Assembly (NCBI GenBank): GCA_963794615.1
Contig: CAWCEP010000006.1
Coordinates: 496,001 to 560,000, forward strand
Length of the DNA: 64,000 bases
DNA from: Chersky-840 sp963794615
GTDB taxonomy: Bacteria; Actinomycetota; Acidimicrobiia; Acidimicrobiales; UBA8190
Reading direction: 5' to 3'
The notes under the pieces were generated by a model. The model searched no databases. It saw only the letters and a list, made by a program, of their open reading frames with translations, and had not been told where the DNA came from. The position numbers and the translations under genes are program-made. Of the stretch, positions 46,929 to 55,458 are shown in pieces. Every line of letters begins with the position of its first letter. Positions within the stretch are counted from its first letter, which is position 1.

Positions 46929-47978
46929 ATGGAGTGGGTCGAGACGACCGGAAGGACGATCGAGGAGGCCAAGGATGCCGCCCTCGATCAACTGGGTGTG
47001 GACGAGACGGATGCCGAGTTCGTGACGGTGACCGAGCCCAAGGCCGGCCTGTTCGGGCGTATGCGGGGGGAAGCTCGGGTCCGAGCGCGGGTCCGTCCCA
47101 CCAGCCCCCGGCCCAAGCGGACCCGGGCGCGGCGCTCGGGCGAGCAGCGAGAGGGCGGGGCCCGGCGCAGCGGTGGAGGGGCGGGCCGGGGCGGGGAGAG
47201 AAGTCGGAGCTCGTCGGGCGTGGCCGTCGCCGACGGAGCGGAGACCGGATCCGATGCCGGGGAGCTGGCCGCCGTCGCTCCCTCCGGCAACGGGACGGGG
47301 ACCCCGGCCAACAAGCGGCGTCGGTCACGGTCGCGAAGCGGAGGGGCCGGTCGTAGCGGGGGACAGGGTGCCAACGGGGACCGGGACGAGGATCCCGGCG
47401 ACGACGAGGGTGGTGCCGTGCAATCCTCCACCAGGAGGAAAGGGTCCCGGCCGTCCGGGTCGACGAAGGAGGAGGCTGTGGGCGAGACCATGACGCTCGA
47501 GGAGCAGGGGGAATCGGCGCGGGAATTCATCGCCGGGCTGATCGACGAGCTCGGTCTGCAGGCGGACGTGTCGACCCGGGTCGTCGACGAGGAGACGGCC
47601 GAGGTCGTGGTCGAGGGCCAGGAGCTCGGCGTCCTGGTGGGGCCGGGGGGAGCCACCCTGGCCGCCCTCCAGGAGCTGGCCCGGACCTTCGTCCAGAAGC
47701 GCACCGGGGGTCAGAGCAGCCGGATCAACGTGGACGTGGCCGGATACCGGGCCAAGCGCACCGCCGCCCTTCAGCGCTTCGCCAAGCAGGTGGCCGACGA
47801 GGTGAGCGCCTCGGGATCGGATCGGGCGCTCGAGCCCATGTCGGCAGCTGACCGCAAGGTCGTCCACGACACGATCAACGAGATCGAGGGCCTCTCCACC
47901 CGTTCGGAGGGGGAGGAGCCCCGGCGCTACATCGTCATCTCCTCCAGCCAGCCTGTCGCCGACGTCGCTGAGGCCTGA
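46929..47978 (+). CDS. jag: RNA-binding protein Jag/KhpB
   Basis: A 349-residue protein. Residues 1-55 form the Jag_N domain (EWVETTGRTIEEAKDAAL; KAGLFGRMRGEARVRARV). A long Arg/Gly/Ser-rich linker of about 140 residues follows; then a KH domain with GVLVGPGGATLAALQELA and a C-terminal R3H-type domain (SADRKVVHDTINEIEGL... EEPRRYIVIS). KhpB works with KhpA in post-transcriptional control of cell division and wall synthesis. Position after yidC is conserved. Confidence 0.95.
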   Translation: MEWVETTGRTIEEAKDAALDQLGVDETDAEFVTVTEPKAGLFGRMRGEARVRARVRPTSPRPKRTRARRSGEQREGGARRSGGGAGRGGERSRSSSGVAVADGAETGSDAGELAAVAPSGNGTGTPANKRRRSRSRSGGAGRSGGQGANGDRDEDPGDDEGGAVQSSTRRKGSRPSGSTKEEAVGETMTLEEQGESAREFIAGLIDELGLQADVSTRVVDEETAEVVVEGQELGVLVGPGGATLAALQELARTFVQKRTGGQSSRINVDVAGYRAKRTAALQRFAKQVADEVSASGSDRALEPMSAADRKVVHDTINEIEGLSTRSEGEEPRRYIVISSSQPVADVAEA

Positions 47979-48061
47979 GGCGCCGGGAAGACCGGCGGAA
48001 TCCCGCCGCTGTTCCCTTCGGCCCCGCTCCGGGGCCCGGTGATCGGGGAATTGCCCTCGAC

Positions 48062-48766
48062 ATGAGCGCCGCCTCCGTGTCCGGAGCCCTCTTGGAGGTG
48101 CTCGCCGAGTCCCGGTCCCTCGATCTCCTGGGACCGATGGACCTCGACCTTCAGGTCGAGCACGCTCTGGGCTTTGCGGCCGCGTTCGACCAGGCGATCG
48201 ACCAGGCGGGGGGCGGTCGGGGTCCGCAAGTCGTCACTGGCCTCAGCGAGGCCGCTCCTGTGCGCTGGCTGGACCTGGGATCGGGGGGAGGCCTTCCCGG
48301 ACTCGTCCTGGCGCAGCACTGGCCGTCGACGTCGGGAGTGCTGCTCGACGCGGCCGAACGCCGGACATCGTTCCTGTCCCATGCGATCGAGGAATTGGGA
48401 TGGGAGGACCGGGTCCAGGTCGTCCGGGCCCGGGCCGAGGATGCGGGGTCGGCCGCCGATCTCCGGGGAAGGTTCGACGCGGTGTGGGCGAGATCCTTCG
48501 GGAGCCCGCCCGTGACCGCCGAATGTGCCGCCCCCTTTCTCGAGCATGGTGGCCTCCTGGTCGTCTCGGAACCCCCTTCCCCTGGTCAGACGGTCGCCCG
48601 GTGGCCACGATCGGGTCTGGCCGAGCTGGGCCAGAAGCCCTTGCTCACGGTGCGGGCCCGGTTCGGCTATCAGGTGGTCCTGCAGGCGACTCCGTGCCCG
48701 GATCGCTTTCCCCGCCGAGCCGGCGTGGCGGCCAAGCGGCCCCTGTACCGGGTTCCCGAGGCGTGA
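48062..48766 (+). CDS. rsmG: 16S rRNA (guanine-N7) methyltransferase RsmG (GidB)
   Basis: A 234-residue SAM methyltransferase that modifies the 530 loop of 16S rRNA. WLDLGSGGGLPGLVLAQHWP is the SAM loop, GVLLDAAERRTSFLSHAIEEL the acidic strand, and VWARSFGSPPVTAECAAPFL the RsmG-type motif (usually ARA/SFGPPA). Its C-terminal KRPLYRVPEA is shortened. Frame intact. Loss of RsmG gives low-level streptomycin resistance in other bacteria; this copy looks functional. Confidence 0.93.
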   Translation: MSAASVSGALLEVLAESRSLDLLGPMDLDLQVEHALGFAAAFDQAIDQAGGGRGPQVVTGLSEAAPVRWLDLGSGGGLPGLVLAQHWPSTSGVLLDAAERRTSFLSHAIEELGWEDRVQVVRARAEDAGSAADLRGRFDAVWARSFGSPPVTAECAAPFLEHGGLLVVSEPPSPGQTVARWPRSGLAELGQKPLLTVRARFGYQVVLQATPCPDRFPRRAGVAAKRPLYRVPEA

Positions 48767-48828
48767 TCGAGAAGGCGCCGTTTCGTATCACCCGACGTTC
48801 GTGCAGGTCAGAGCACCGAAAACGCGAA

Positions 48829-48860
48829 TGTTCCACGTGTAACTTTACGGTGAAACACCC
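48829..48860. repeat. parS-like split palindrome, copy 1
   Basis: A 32-base element beginning TGTTCCACGTG and ending GGTGAAACACCC. It matches 28 of 32 positions of copy 2 (48888-48919). The outer arms TGTTYCAC and GTGAAACA are parS half-sites (consensus TGTTTCACGTGAAACA) but stand 13 bases apart. Located between rsmG and parAB, where centromere sites are common. Confidence 0.6.
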
Positions 48861-48887
48861 CAAGGGAGGCCGTTCCCCCGCGCCCGG

Positions 48888-48919
48888 TGTTTCACGTGGT
48901 ACCTTACGGTGAAACACCC
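48888..48919. repeat. parS-like split palindrome, copy 2
   Basis: The better copy: GGTGTTTCAC (48886-48895) and GTGAAACACC (48909-48918) are perfect 10-bp inverted arms around a 13-base centre. The left arm with the next bases, TGTTTCACGTGGTACC, matches 12 of 16 parS positions. A ParB site or a hairpin in the leader of the following genes are both possible. Confidence 0.6.
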
Positions 48920-48948
48920 TAGCCAGGCACGGGACGGGAGTTCGACCC

Positions 48949-49320
48949 ATGGCCACGGACTTCGAGAAGGGCGTCCTCATCGGGCTGCTGGTGGGTGAGG
49001 GCCATTTTGGCGGGGACGGCCGACAACCCCAGGTGACGCTCCGCATGCACACCAGGCATGAGGCCATCTTCCACTGGCTGGAGCGGACGTTCCCCGGAGG
49101 CCGCCTGTACGGGCCCTACCACCACGGGGGTCGTGACTACCTCCAGTGGATGGCCCGGGGCTCCTATCTGCGGGATCACCTCCTGCCCATCCTGGAGGAA
49201 GGGCTGTCCTCCCAGCTCGACGCCCCCAGCCTGGAGCGCTTCGCCGAGATGCGACGGCGCTACGCCGGCCGTCTGCGCACGGCGGCGCCGCAGACCTACG
49301 AGGACGGGCCCCACCCCTGA
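48949..49320 (+). CDS. Single-motif LAGLIDADG-like protein
   Basis: A 123-residue protein with one LAGLIDADG-type helix (KGVLIGLLVGEGHFGGDG) followed by the family's beta strands (QPQVTLRMHTRHEAIFHWLERTF; GRLYGPYHHGGRDYLQWMARG). Single-motif forms work as homodimers, as homing endonucleases or as domesticated DNA-binding proteins. It is not inside an intron or intein, but stands between rsmG and parA with its own ribosome site (GGGAG). A settled regulatory or DNA-binding role seems more likely than active homing; unproven. Confidence 0.8.
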   Translation: MATDFEKGVLIGLLVGEGHFGGDGRQPQVTLRMHTRHEAIFHWLERTFPGGRLYGPYHHGGRDYLQWMARGSYLRDHLLPILEEGLSSQLDAPSLERFAEMRRRYAGRLRTAAPQTYEDGPHP

Positions 49321-49432
49321 GGGACCGAAGATCGCGCGAAAACACCACAGATTCGCCCCGCGACTATTGACCCGGGGTGCGCAGATGGCGAGGATGGGTG
49401 ACCGTGAGCCACGACCGTTTGGAGGGCTGACC

Positions 49433-50527
49433 GTGCGCGTCCGCATTCGGGGCCGGGACCAGCGGCCTGACCAGGGGAAACACTGGCCAGAGGAGCCTCA
49501 GGAGACTCTCCAGCCACAAGATGGGGACGTCGACTCCGTGACCATCATCGAAGCCACCACCGCGACGGCCGGACCCGATCCCGATGTCTCGGAAGACCCG
49601 GTGAGCGTCGCCGACGAGATGTACGAGGACGTGGCTACCCCCGCCGTCGAGGTCGCCGACCCCGCTCCCCCTCCGGGGAAGCCGGCCCAGCGGGCCACCG
49701 TGGACTGGTCGGACGTCCCCGAGCCCGAGCCGGGGGCGGATGTCGCCTACGTTCCGCGGCCCGTCCCCCGCATCATGGCGGTCGCCAACCAGAAAGGTGG
49801 GGTGGGAAAGACCACCACGGCGGTGAACCTGGGCGCCGGCCTGGCCGAGATCGGCTTCCGGGTGCTGGTCGTCGACCTCGACCCCCAGGGCAACGCAACC
49901 ACCGGCCTCGGGATCGACGGCCGGTCGTTCGAGCTCTCGATGTACGACGTGCTCATGCGCGACTCCAAGCTCGAGGATGCCATCGAGCCCACCAGTATGA
50001 AGAACCTCTTCGTGGCGCCGGCCACCATCGACCTGGCCGGCGCCGAGATCGAGCTCGTCCCCACCTTCAGCCGGGAGCTCAAGCTGCGCCGAGCCCTCGA
50101 GAGCGTGATCGACGACTTCGACTACATCCTGATCGACTGTCCCCCGTCGCTGGGGCTGATCACGGTCAACGGCCTGGCCGCCGCCGACGAGGTCCTGGTG
50201 CCCATCCAGTGCGAGTACTACGCCCTCGAGGGTCTGGGCCAGCTGCTGCGCAACGTCCACCTCGTCCAGGCCAATCTCAACGAAAAGCTGGATGTGTCCA
50301 CCATCGTGCTCACCATGTACGACGCCAGGACCAAACTGGCCGAGCAGGTGGCGGACGAAGTCCGGCTCCACTTCGGCAACAAGGTGTGTCGGAACGTGAT
50401 CCCACGGACGGTGCGGATCTCGGAGGCACCGTCATTCGGTCAACCCATCACGACGTTCGATCCCACCTCGCGTGGGGCGATCGCGTACCGGGAGCTAGCC
50501 AAGGAGGTCAGCGGTGGCGCGACGTAG
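49433..50527 (+). CDS. parA: Chromosome-partitioning ATPase ParA (Soj)
   Basis: A 364-residue ParA with an acidic, Pro-rich N-terminal extension of about 115 residues, then the deviant Walker A MAVANQKGGVGKTTTAVNLG, VLVVDLDPQGNATTGLGI, YILIDCPPSLGLITVNGL and the C-terminal NVIPRTVRISEAPSFGQPI. It forms the DNA-bound gradient that pulls ParB-parS complexes apart. GTG 49433 follows GGAGGG at six bases; longer readings lack one. It overlaps parB by 14 bases. Confidence 0.95.
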   Translation: MRVRIRGRDQRPDQGKHWPEEPQETLQPQDGDVDSVTIIEATTATAGPDPDVSEDPVSVADEMYEDVATPAVEVADPAPPPGKPAQRATVDWSDVPEPEPGADVAYVPRPVPRIMAVANQKGGVGKTTTAVNLGAGLAEIGFRVLVVDLDPQGNATTGLGIDGRSFELSMYDVLMRDSKLEDAIEPTSMKNLFVAPATIDLAGAEIELVPTFSRELKLRRALESVIDDFDYILIDCPPSLGLITVNGLAAADEVLVPIQCEYYALEGLGQLLRNVHLVQANLNEKLDVSTIVLTMYDARTKLAEQVADEVRLHFGNKVCRNVIPRTVRISEAPSFGQPITTFDPTSRGAIAYRELAKEVSGGAT

Positions 50528-51455
50528 CGGACTGGGCAAGGGTCTGGGGGCGCTGATCCCGACCGAGGCCCGGGATCGGGACTCGGCGCTGCGGGTGGTC
50601 CCGATGACCAGCATCAAGCCCAACCCCCTCCAGCCCCGGACCCGGTTCGACGAGGAAGCCATGTCGAGCCTGGCGTCCTCGATCCGCGAGGTGGGGGTCC
50701 TCCAGCCCATCCTGGTGCGGGAGATCGACGAGGACGAGTACGAGCTCATCGCCGGGGAGCGCCGGTGGAGGGCGGCCCGGCGCGCTGGGCTGCAGACCAT
50801 GCCGGTGCTGGTCCAGAGTGTGTCGGACGTCCACAGTCTCGAGCAGGCCCTTGTGGAGAACCTCCATCGTGAGGATCTGAACCCACTCGAGGAAGCCGGC
50901 GCCTTCCAACAACTTGTCGACGAGTTCGGCTACACCCACGAACAGGTCGCGTCCCGCGTCGGCAAGAGCCGGACTGCGGTCACCAACACGCTCCGGCTCC
51001 TGCAGCTTCCGGCCGGGGTGCAACGGGCCCTGGCCGATGGCGCCATCTCGGCCGGCCACGCTCGCGCCCTACTCGGCACCCCCGACCGCAGCTTCCAGGA
51101 AGAGCTGGCCAAGCGAATCGTGGCCGAGGGCCTCACGGTCCGGGCCGTCGAGGAAGGGGTCCGCCACCACGGCTCGGGCGTCGAACCCGGGACGGTGCCG
51201 GCCGAGAACGGCAGCCTCGTTACCCCGTTGTCGCCTCCGGCGGACGCCGTGCAGACGGGGCCCGGGACTCCCGCCGTGCGCCGCCGGCTTCCCGCCCCCG
51301 GCGTGCTCGAGCTCGAGGACCTGCTCTCCAACCACCTGAACACCAGGGTCAAGGTCGAGATGGGAGCCAAGCGGGGGCGGGTCGTGATCGATTTCGCCAC
51401 CCTGGAGGACCTCGAGCGCATCTACAAGCTCATGGTCGGGGGTGTCACCCTCTAG
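50514..51455 (+). CDS. parB: Chromosome-partitioning protein ParB (Spo0J)
   Basis: A 313-residue ParB. N-terminal RSGLGKGLGALIP is the ParA-interacting segment; IKPNPLQPRTRFD begins the CTPase domain, with GERRWRAARRAGL (box II) and ENLHREDLNPLEEA (box III). The HTH is YTHEQVASRVGKSRTAVTNTLRLLQLP, and a C-terminal dimerisation domain ends LERIYKLMVGGVTL. It loads on parS; split parS-like palindromes lie upstream of the operon at 48829-48919. Confidence 0.96.
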   Translation: MARRSGLGKGLGALIPTEARDRDSALRVVPMTSIKPNPLQPRTRFDEEAMSSLASSIREVGVLQPILVREIDEDEYELIAGERRWRAARRAGLQTMPVLVQSVSDVHSLEQALVENLHREDLNPLEEAGAFQQLVDEFGYTHEQVASRVGKSRTAVTNTLRLLQLPAGVQRALADGAISAGHARALLGTPDRSFQEELAKRIVAEGLTVRAVEEGVRHHGSGVEPGTVPAENGSLVTPLSPPADAVQTGPGTPAVRRRLPAPGVLELEDLLSNHLNTRVKVEMGAKRGRVVIDFATLEDLERIYKLMVGGVTL

Positions 51456-51476
51456 GTCCCGTCCCCGACCCCGCTT

Positions 51477-51500
51477 GATCCCACCAGGTGTGGTGGAATC
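51477..51500. terminator. Hairpin between convergent parB and amidase genes
   Basis: GATCCCACCA-ggtg-TGGTGGAATC is a 10-bp stem with one mismatch, 22 bases after the parB stop. No T-tract follows, so it would be a non-canonical terminator or simply a structured spacer. The rest of the gap to 51686 has scattered TCCACA/TGTGGA words, but no gene is evident. Confidence 0.4.
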
Positions 51501-51686
51501 CGGGAAAGGGCCGCTACCTACCAGGGCGTTCTCACGGAGGGTGATCTCCTAACCCTCGATGGGATGTCCAGCCCATCCACAACCTGTGCATGAGGCTGTG
51601 GAAATCCTCCCCGAGCAGGTGAGGCTGAGAGTCGACTGTGGGAGGGCGGGTTCGGCTCGACAGGACGTCGAGCGTTGCCCCGGATC

Positions 51687-52663
51687 TCAGTCGACGGGGG
51701 TGGCCGCCCAGGCCACGAGGGCCCTGACCAGAGCCTCGGCCAGGGCGCCGGCGTGGCGCACGACGATGGCGGGCGGTCCCACCTCGCACACCACGGCGGG
51801 CATGCGCGTCTCCCGCAGCACGGCCAGGGTCATGCCCTGGACCCCGTCGGCGGGGACGCCCAGGGCCGCCGCAGCCAGGGCGTGGACGAGCTCGGCCAGT
51901 CGCCGTCCCCCCGCCGACTCGTATTGATACCCCGAATAGTAGGCAGTCGTGCACCCTGTGCGGTCAAGGATCGAGGCGGAGGCCGAGGTAGACGTCGGCG
52001 GCGGCGGCGTTGGCGGCGGCGGCCCGGGTCGAACCGTCAGGGTGAAGCAGAGGGATGACCTGGGCCCCGGTGGCCACCAGCGGCCGGCGCACCGCCGCGA
52101 CCAGGGCGTCGAGGCCACCCTCCTCGCCGATGGCGATGCGTCGGCCGAGCAGCGTGCGCGGCGCCCGGCGCAGCCGGTCGCGGTCGCGGACCGTGCTCAC
52201 GAGCTCGGGGTCGCCGTGGCGGGGCGCCACCCGGCGCAGCTCCCGGAACGTCGAGGCCCCCAGGATGCCGTCGACGGGGAGGCCGGTGTTGCGCTGGAAG
52301 TCGGCCAGCGCCTGGGAGCTGAGCTCACCGAAGATGCCGTCGACCCGACCGGTGTCGAATCCGAGGGCGGACAGGCGTCGTTGCAGGTCAGCGACGTCGT
52401 CGCCGCGCAGCATGGGCCGTCGCAGATAGAGGAACCGGTCTCCCAGGCGCAGCCCGGCCTCGACCAGGGCCCCCCAGGTCTGGGGCCCGCACACGCCGTC
52501 GACGCGCAGGCCCCGGCGGTACTGGAAGCCCTCCACGGCGGCCTTGGTGCCCGACCCCGAAGACCCCCTCGGCGTCGGGCGCGGTCGGGCAAGCTCAGAC
52601 GAGCGTCAGCCGTCGTTGCAGGTCAGCGACGGCCTCGCCCTTGTCGCCCGAGGCGAGGGGCAG
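51687..52663 (-). CDS. Peptidoglycan-binding N-acetylmuramoyl-L-alanine amidase (interrupted)
   Basis: Two peptidoglycan-binding modules (GDKGEAVADLQRRL...EGVFG; GDDVADLQRRLSALGFDTGRVDGIFG) precede an amidase_3-like domain (GAQVIPLLHPDGSTRAAAAN, GCTTAYYSGYQYES, MPAVVCEVGPPAIV). In mycobacteria the gene here, cwlM, is a catalytically inactive amidase homologue that regulates wall synthesis. Breaks: an in-frame TGA at 52597-52595, a shift at the C4 run 52555-52558 and one extra base near 51966. No normal start codon is visible; CTG 52663 is a placeholder. Probably one intact gene in reality. Confidence 0.75.
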
Positions 52664-52678
52664 GCTGTCGCCGGGTCT

Positions 52679-53005
52679 CTACAGGTACGCCTGCAGCTCC
52701 TGGAGGAGCTGCGCCTTGCCCCGGGCGCCGATGATGCGCTCCACGGGCTCCCCGTCCTTGAACAGCATCAGGGTCGGGATGCTCATCACCTCGTACCGGC
52801 GCGTCACGTCCAGGTTCTCGTCGATGTTGAGCTTGGCGATCTGGATCTTCCCCTTGTGCTCCGCCGAGATCTCCTCGAGGACGGGGGCGATCATCTTGCA
52901 CGGGCCACACCACTCGGCCCAGAAGTCCACCAGCACCGGGGTGTCGGCGGCCTTGACATGCTCGTCAAACGTAGCGTCGCTCAACGCGGTGATCCCCTCG
53001 CTCAT
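52679..53005 (-). CDS. trxA: Thioredoxin
   Basis: A 108-residue classical thioredoxin: FDEHVKAADTPVLVDFWAEWCGPCKM with the WCGPC active site, then KLNIDENLDVTRRYEVMSIPTLMLFKDGE with the cis-Pro, and GARGKAQLLQELQAYL. It reduces protein disulfides and is itself reduced by TrxB, whose gene lies 103 bases upstream. AGGAGG is eight bases before ATG 53005. Frame intact. Confidence 0.97.
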   Translation of the reverse strand: MSEGITALSDATFDEHVKAADTPVLVDFWAEWCGPCKMIAPVLEEISAEHKGKIQIAKLNIDENLDVTRRYEVMSIPTLMLFKDGEPVERIIGARGKAQLLQELQAYL

Positions 53006-53108
53006 GAAACGGTCCTCCTTCAGCACCTGGTCAGGTGCGCGTTCATCGAACGTAGTGGAAACACCGCCGGCTCGGCCCCGCATTCCCGGGGCCGCATCCC
53101 GCAAGAGG

Positions 53109-54074
53109 TCAGGCTTCGCCCCGGGCCTCGAGCCACCGCTCGGCGTCGATGGCGGCCATGCAACCCGACCCCGCCGCGGTGATGGCCTGGCGGTAGACGT
53201 GGTCCTGGACGTCGCCGCACGCGAACACGCCGTCGACGCTGGTGCGGGTGCCGTCGGTGGTCTTGATGTAGCCGTTCTCGTCCATGTCGAGCTCGCCCGG
53301 CGAACACCGCCGTGTTGGGCACGTGCCCGATGGCCACGAACACGCCGCTGGCGTCGAGGCGTGGACTGCTCGCCGGTGACGGTGTTGGTGAGGGCCACCC
53401 CGCTGACCTTGCCGTCCCCGAGCACCTCGGTGACCACGGTGTCCCACAGGAAGTCGATCTTGTCGTTGGCGAAGGCGCGGTCCTGCATGATCTTCGACGC
53501 CCGCAGCTCCTTGCGCCGGTGGACGACGGTCACGCTCTCGCCGAAGCGGGTCAGGAACGACGCCTCTTCGAGGGCCGAGTCACCCCCGCCCACCACCACG
53601 ATCTTCTGGTTCCGGAAGAAGAACCCGTCACACGTCGCGCACGTCGACACGCCGTGGCCGAGCAGGCGCGCCTCGCCCGGGACGTCCAGCATGAGCGCCC
53701 GGGCCCCGGTGGCCACGATCAGCACCTCGGCCAGGATGTCGGGCTCGCCCTCGGTCGACTGGGTCCACACCCGGAACGGGCCGCGACGAGAAGTCGACGC
53801 GCAGCGCCTTGCGGGTCAGGAACTGCGCCCCGAAGCGCGCCGCCTGGTCCCGAAAGCGCGTCATCAGGTCGGGGCCGAGGACGCCGTCGACGAAGCCGGG
53901 GTAGTTCTCGACCTCGGTGGTGAGCATGAGCTGGCCGCCGGGCTGGTCGCTCGTGGACGACGGCTCGCCCTCGACCACGAAGGGCGAGCAGGTTGGCCCG
54001 CGCCGTGTAGATCGCCGCGGTGAGCCCGGCCGGGCCCGACCCGAGGATGACGACCTGGTGGCGTGCTCGGGCAC
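53109..54074 (-). CDS. trxB: Thioredoxin reductase (several frameshifts)
   Basis: All parts of a low-molecular-weight TrxB are present in order but in changing frames: FAD loop HQVVILGSGPAGLTAAIYTARA, GGQLMLTTEVENYPGF, redox-active STCATCDGFFFRNQ (C-x2-C), NADPH loop KIVVVGGGDSALEEASFL, and the end DGVFACGDVQDHVYRQAITAAGSGCMAA. Shifts fall near 54055, 53985, 53785, 53360 and 53295. A functional TrxB is expected next to trxA, so these are read as sequence errors. GTG 54074 is the likely start. Confidence 0.88.
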
Positions 54075-54076
54075 GC

Positions 54077-54463
54077 TCAGGCTTCCTCGGCGCCCGCGGG
54101 CGGCTGCGCTTCGACCACGCGAAGGCCGCCCCCGAGCGACCAGGAGCGCGCCGAGCAGCGGCGTCCGAGGCCCACACCCGGCCCCCGAAGGCGTAGACGT
54201 CGAGCAGCCGCACCACGGCGATGGCCAGCACGACGCCCAGCACGAGCGCCATGACGGCGATGATGATCCCGAACACGATGCCCCGGGCCACGAGGATCGA
54301 GGGGGCGGACCACGCGGTCCTGGACGGCCTCGACCACGTCCTCGATGGTGTCGGCCACCTTGGCGGGCCAGTCGGCCTGCGAGAGCGCCGGGCCTCCGAG
54401 GCGCCGACCTGCGCCGGCCGACGAGGCGGCGGGCGCAGACTGGTTCGTGGCCTGGTCTTCCAT
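54077..54463 (-). CDS. Small membrane protein (several frameshifts)
   Basis: A short protein, about 120 residues after correction. A soluble N-terminus (MEDQATNQSAPAASSAGAG, PAKVADTIEDVVEAVQDRVV) leads into a strong membrane helix (VFGIIIAVMALVLGVVLAIAVV) and a hydrophobic/charged end near GALLVAR...AQPPAGAEEA. Frames change around 54300, 54180 and 54140. I do not recognise the family. It ends three bases before the trxB start, so it is part of the leftward operon. Confidence 0.6.
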   Translation of the reverse strand: MEDQATNQSAPAASSAGAGRRLGGPALSQADWPAKVADTIEDVVEAVQDRVVRPLDPRGPGHRVRDHHRRHGARAGRRAGHRRGAAARRLRLRGPGVGLGRRCSARSWSLGGGLRVVEAQPPAGAEEA

Positions 54464-54528
54464 GGGGGGGAGATTAGTCGCCGAGGCCCGCGGCCCCGTT
54501 TGGCGCGTGAAGCCTGTAGGGGCCGGCG

Positions 54529-55377
54529 TCAGCGCGCCTTGGTGATGAAGCACACCCCGACCGACCCCGGCCCGGTGTGGCTGCCCACGACGGGCCCGAG
54601 CTCGCCGGTGACGAGCTCGTGCTCGGTGCTGCGCCTTGCGCAGCATGTCGAGGACGATCGTCGAAATCCGGGGCCACCCCGCTGGTGGCGGCCAGGCGGT
54701 CGAGCGGGCCCGCCTCGATGGCCTTGTTGGCCAGGTACTGCAGCGACCGCGACCGCGTCCGCTGCTTGGACTCGACCTCCACCACGCCGTCGCGCACCTC
54801 GATCACGGGCTTGATCGACAGCAGCGAGCCCGACAGCTTGGCCGCACCGCCGATGCGCCCCCCGCGTCGCAGGTAGTCGAGGCTGTCGACCACGCCGTAG
54901 ACGTGCGTGCGGCTCTTCATGTCCTCGAGCGCGGCCGCCACGTCGTCGAGGGCGGCGCCGCTCGACGCCAGGTCGGCGGCGGCCAGCGCCAGCAGGCCCT
55001 GGCCCCCGGTGACGCTCAGGGTGTCGACGACGCGCACCGGGATGCGGTCGGCCACGGCCTCGGCCGCCGTCAGGCCGACTGGTAGGTGGCGGACAGACCC
55101 GAGGAGATGCGTGACGCACACCACGCCGCTGCGCCCGGCGTCGCGCGCGTCGAGGAACGCCTGTTGGAACGCGCCCGGCGACGGCGCGGCGGTGGCGGGC
55201 ATGTCGGGGCCCGGTGATGACGCGGTCCCAGAATTCCTTGCCCGACAGCTCGTCGCGGTCGACGAGCTCTTCGGAGCCGAAGCGGATCGTGAGCGGGACG
55301 ACCCGCACGTCGCGCTCTTCGGTCGTCGTCGTCGACAGGTCGCAGGCGCTGTCGGTGACGACCTGGATGCTCGCCAT
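54529..55377 (-). CDS. DegV family fatty-acid-binding protein (several frameshifts)
   Basis: The N-terminus has the DegV signature IQVVTDSACDLS, followed by VRVVPLTIRFGSEELVDRDELS. Later segments are AAAPSPGAFQQAFLDARDAG, VRVVDTLSVTGGQGLLALAA, YGVVDSLDYLRRGGRIGGA and GSLLSIKPVIEVRDGVVE, ending VGSHTGPGSVGVCFITKAR. DegV (FakB) proteins bind a fatty acid and present it to a kinase for phosphorylation. Frames break near 55210, 55085, 54660 and 54635. AGGAGG precedes ATG 55377. No FakA kinase gene is visible nearby. Confidence 0.85.
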   Translation of the reverse strand: MASIQVVTDSACDLSTTTTEERDVRVVPLTIRFGSEELVDRDELSGKEFWDRVITGPRHARHRRAVAGRVPTGVPRRARRRAQRRGVRHASPRVCPPPTSRPDGGRGRGRPHPGARRRHPERHRGPGPAGAGRRRPGVERRRPRRRGGRARGHEEPHARLRRGRQPRLPATRGAHRRCGQAVGLAAVDQARDRGARRRGGGRVQAADAVAVAAVPGQQGHRGGPARPPGRHQRGGPGFRRSSSTCCARRSTEHELVTGELGPVVGSHTGPGSVGVCFITKAR

Positions 55378-55458
55378 CAGTCCTCCTCGTTCGCCGGCGG
55401 TGCCGGCGGTGACCGCCTGCAGCCGCTCGGCGTCGGCTTCCCGGTACCGACGAGTCTG

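Noticed and set aside
48949..49320. Active homing endonuclease with intron or intein
   Set aside because: No interrupted host gene: rsmG and parA are both continuous and the protein has only one short motif.
52595..52597. In-frame TGA inside the amidase as a selenocysteine or recoded codon
   Set aside because: It sits in a variable stretch of a peptidoglycan-binding module, not at a redox site, and the same gene has other frame errors. A base error is simpler.
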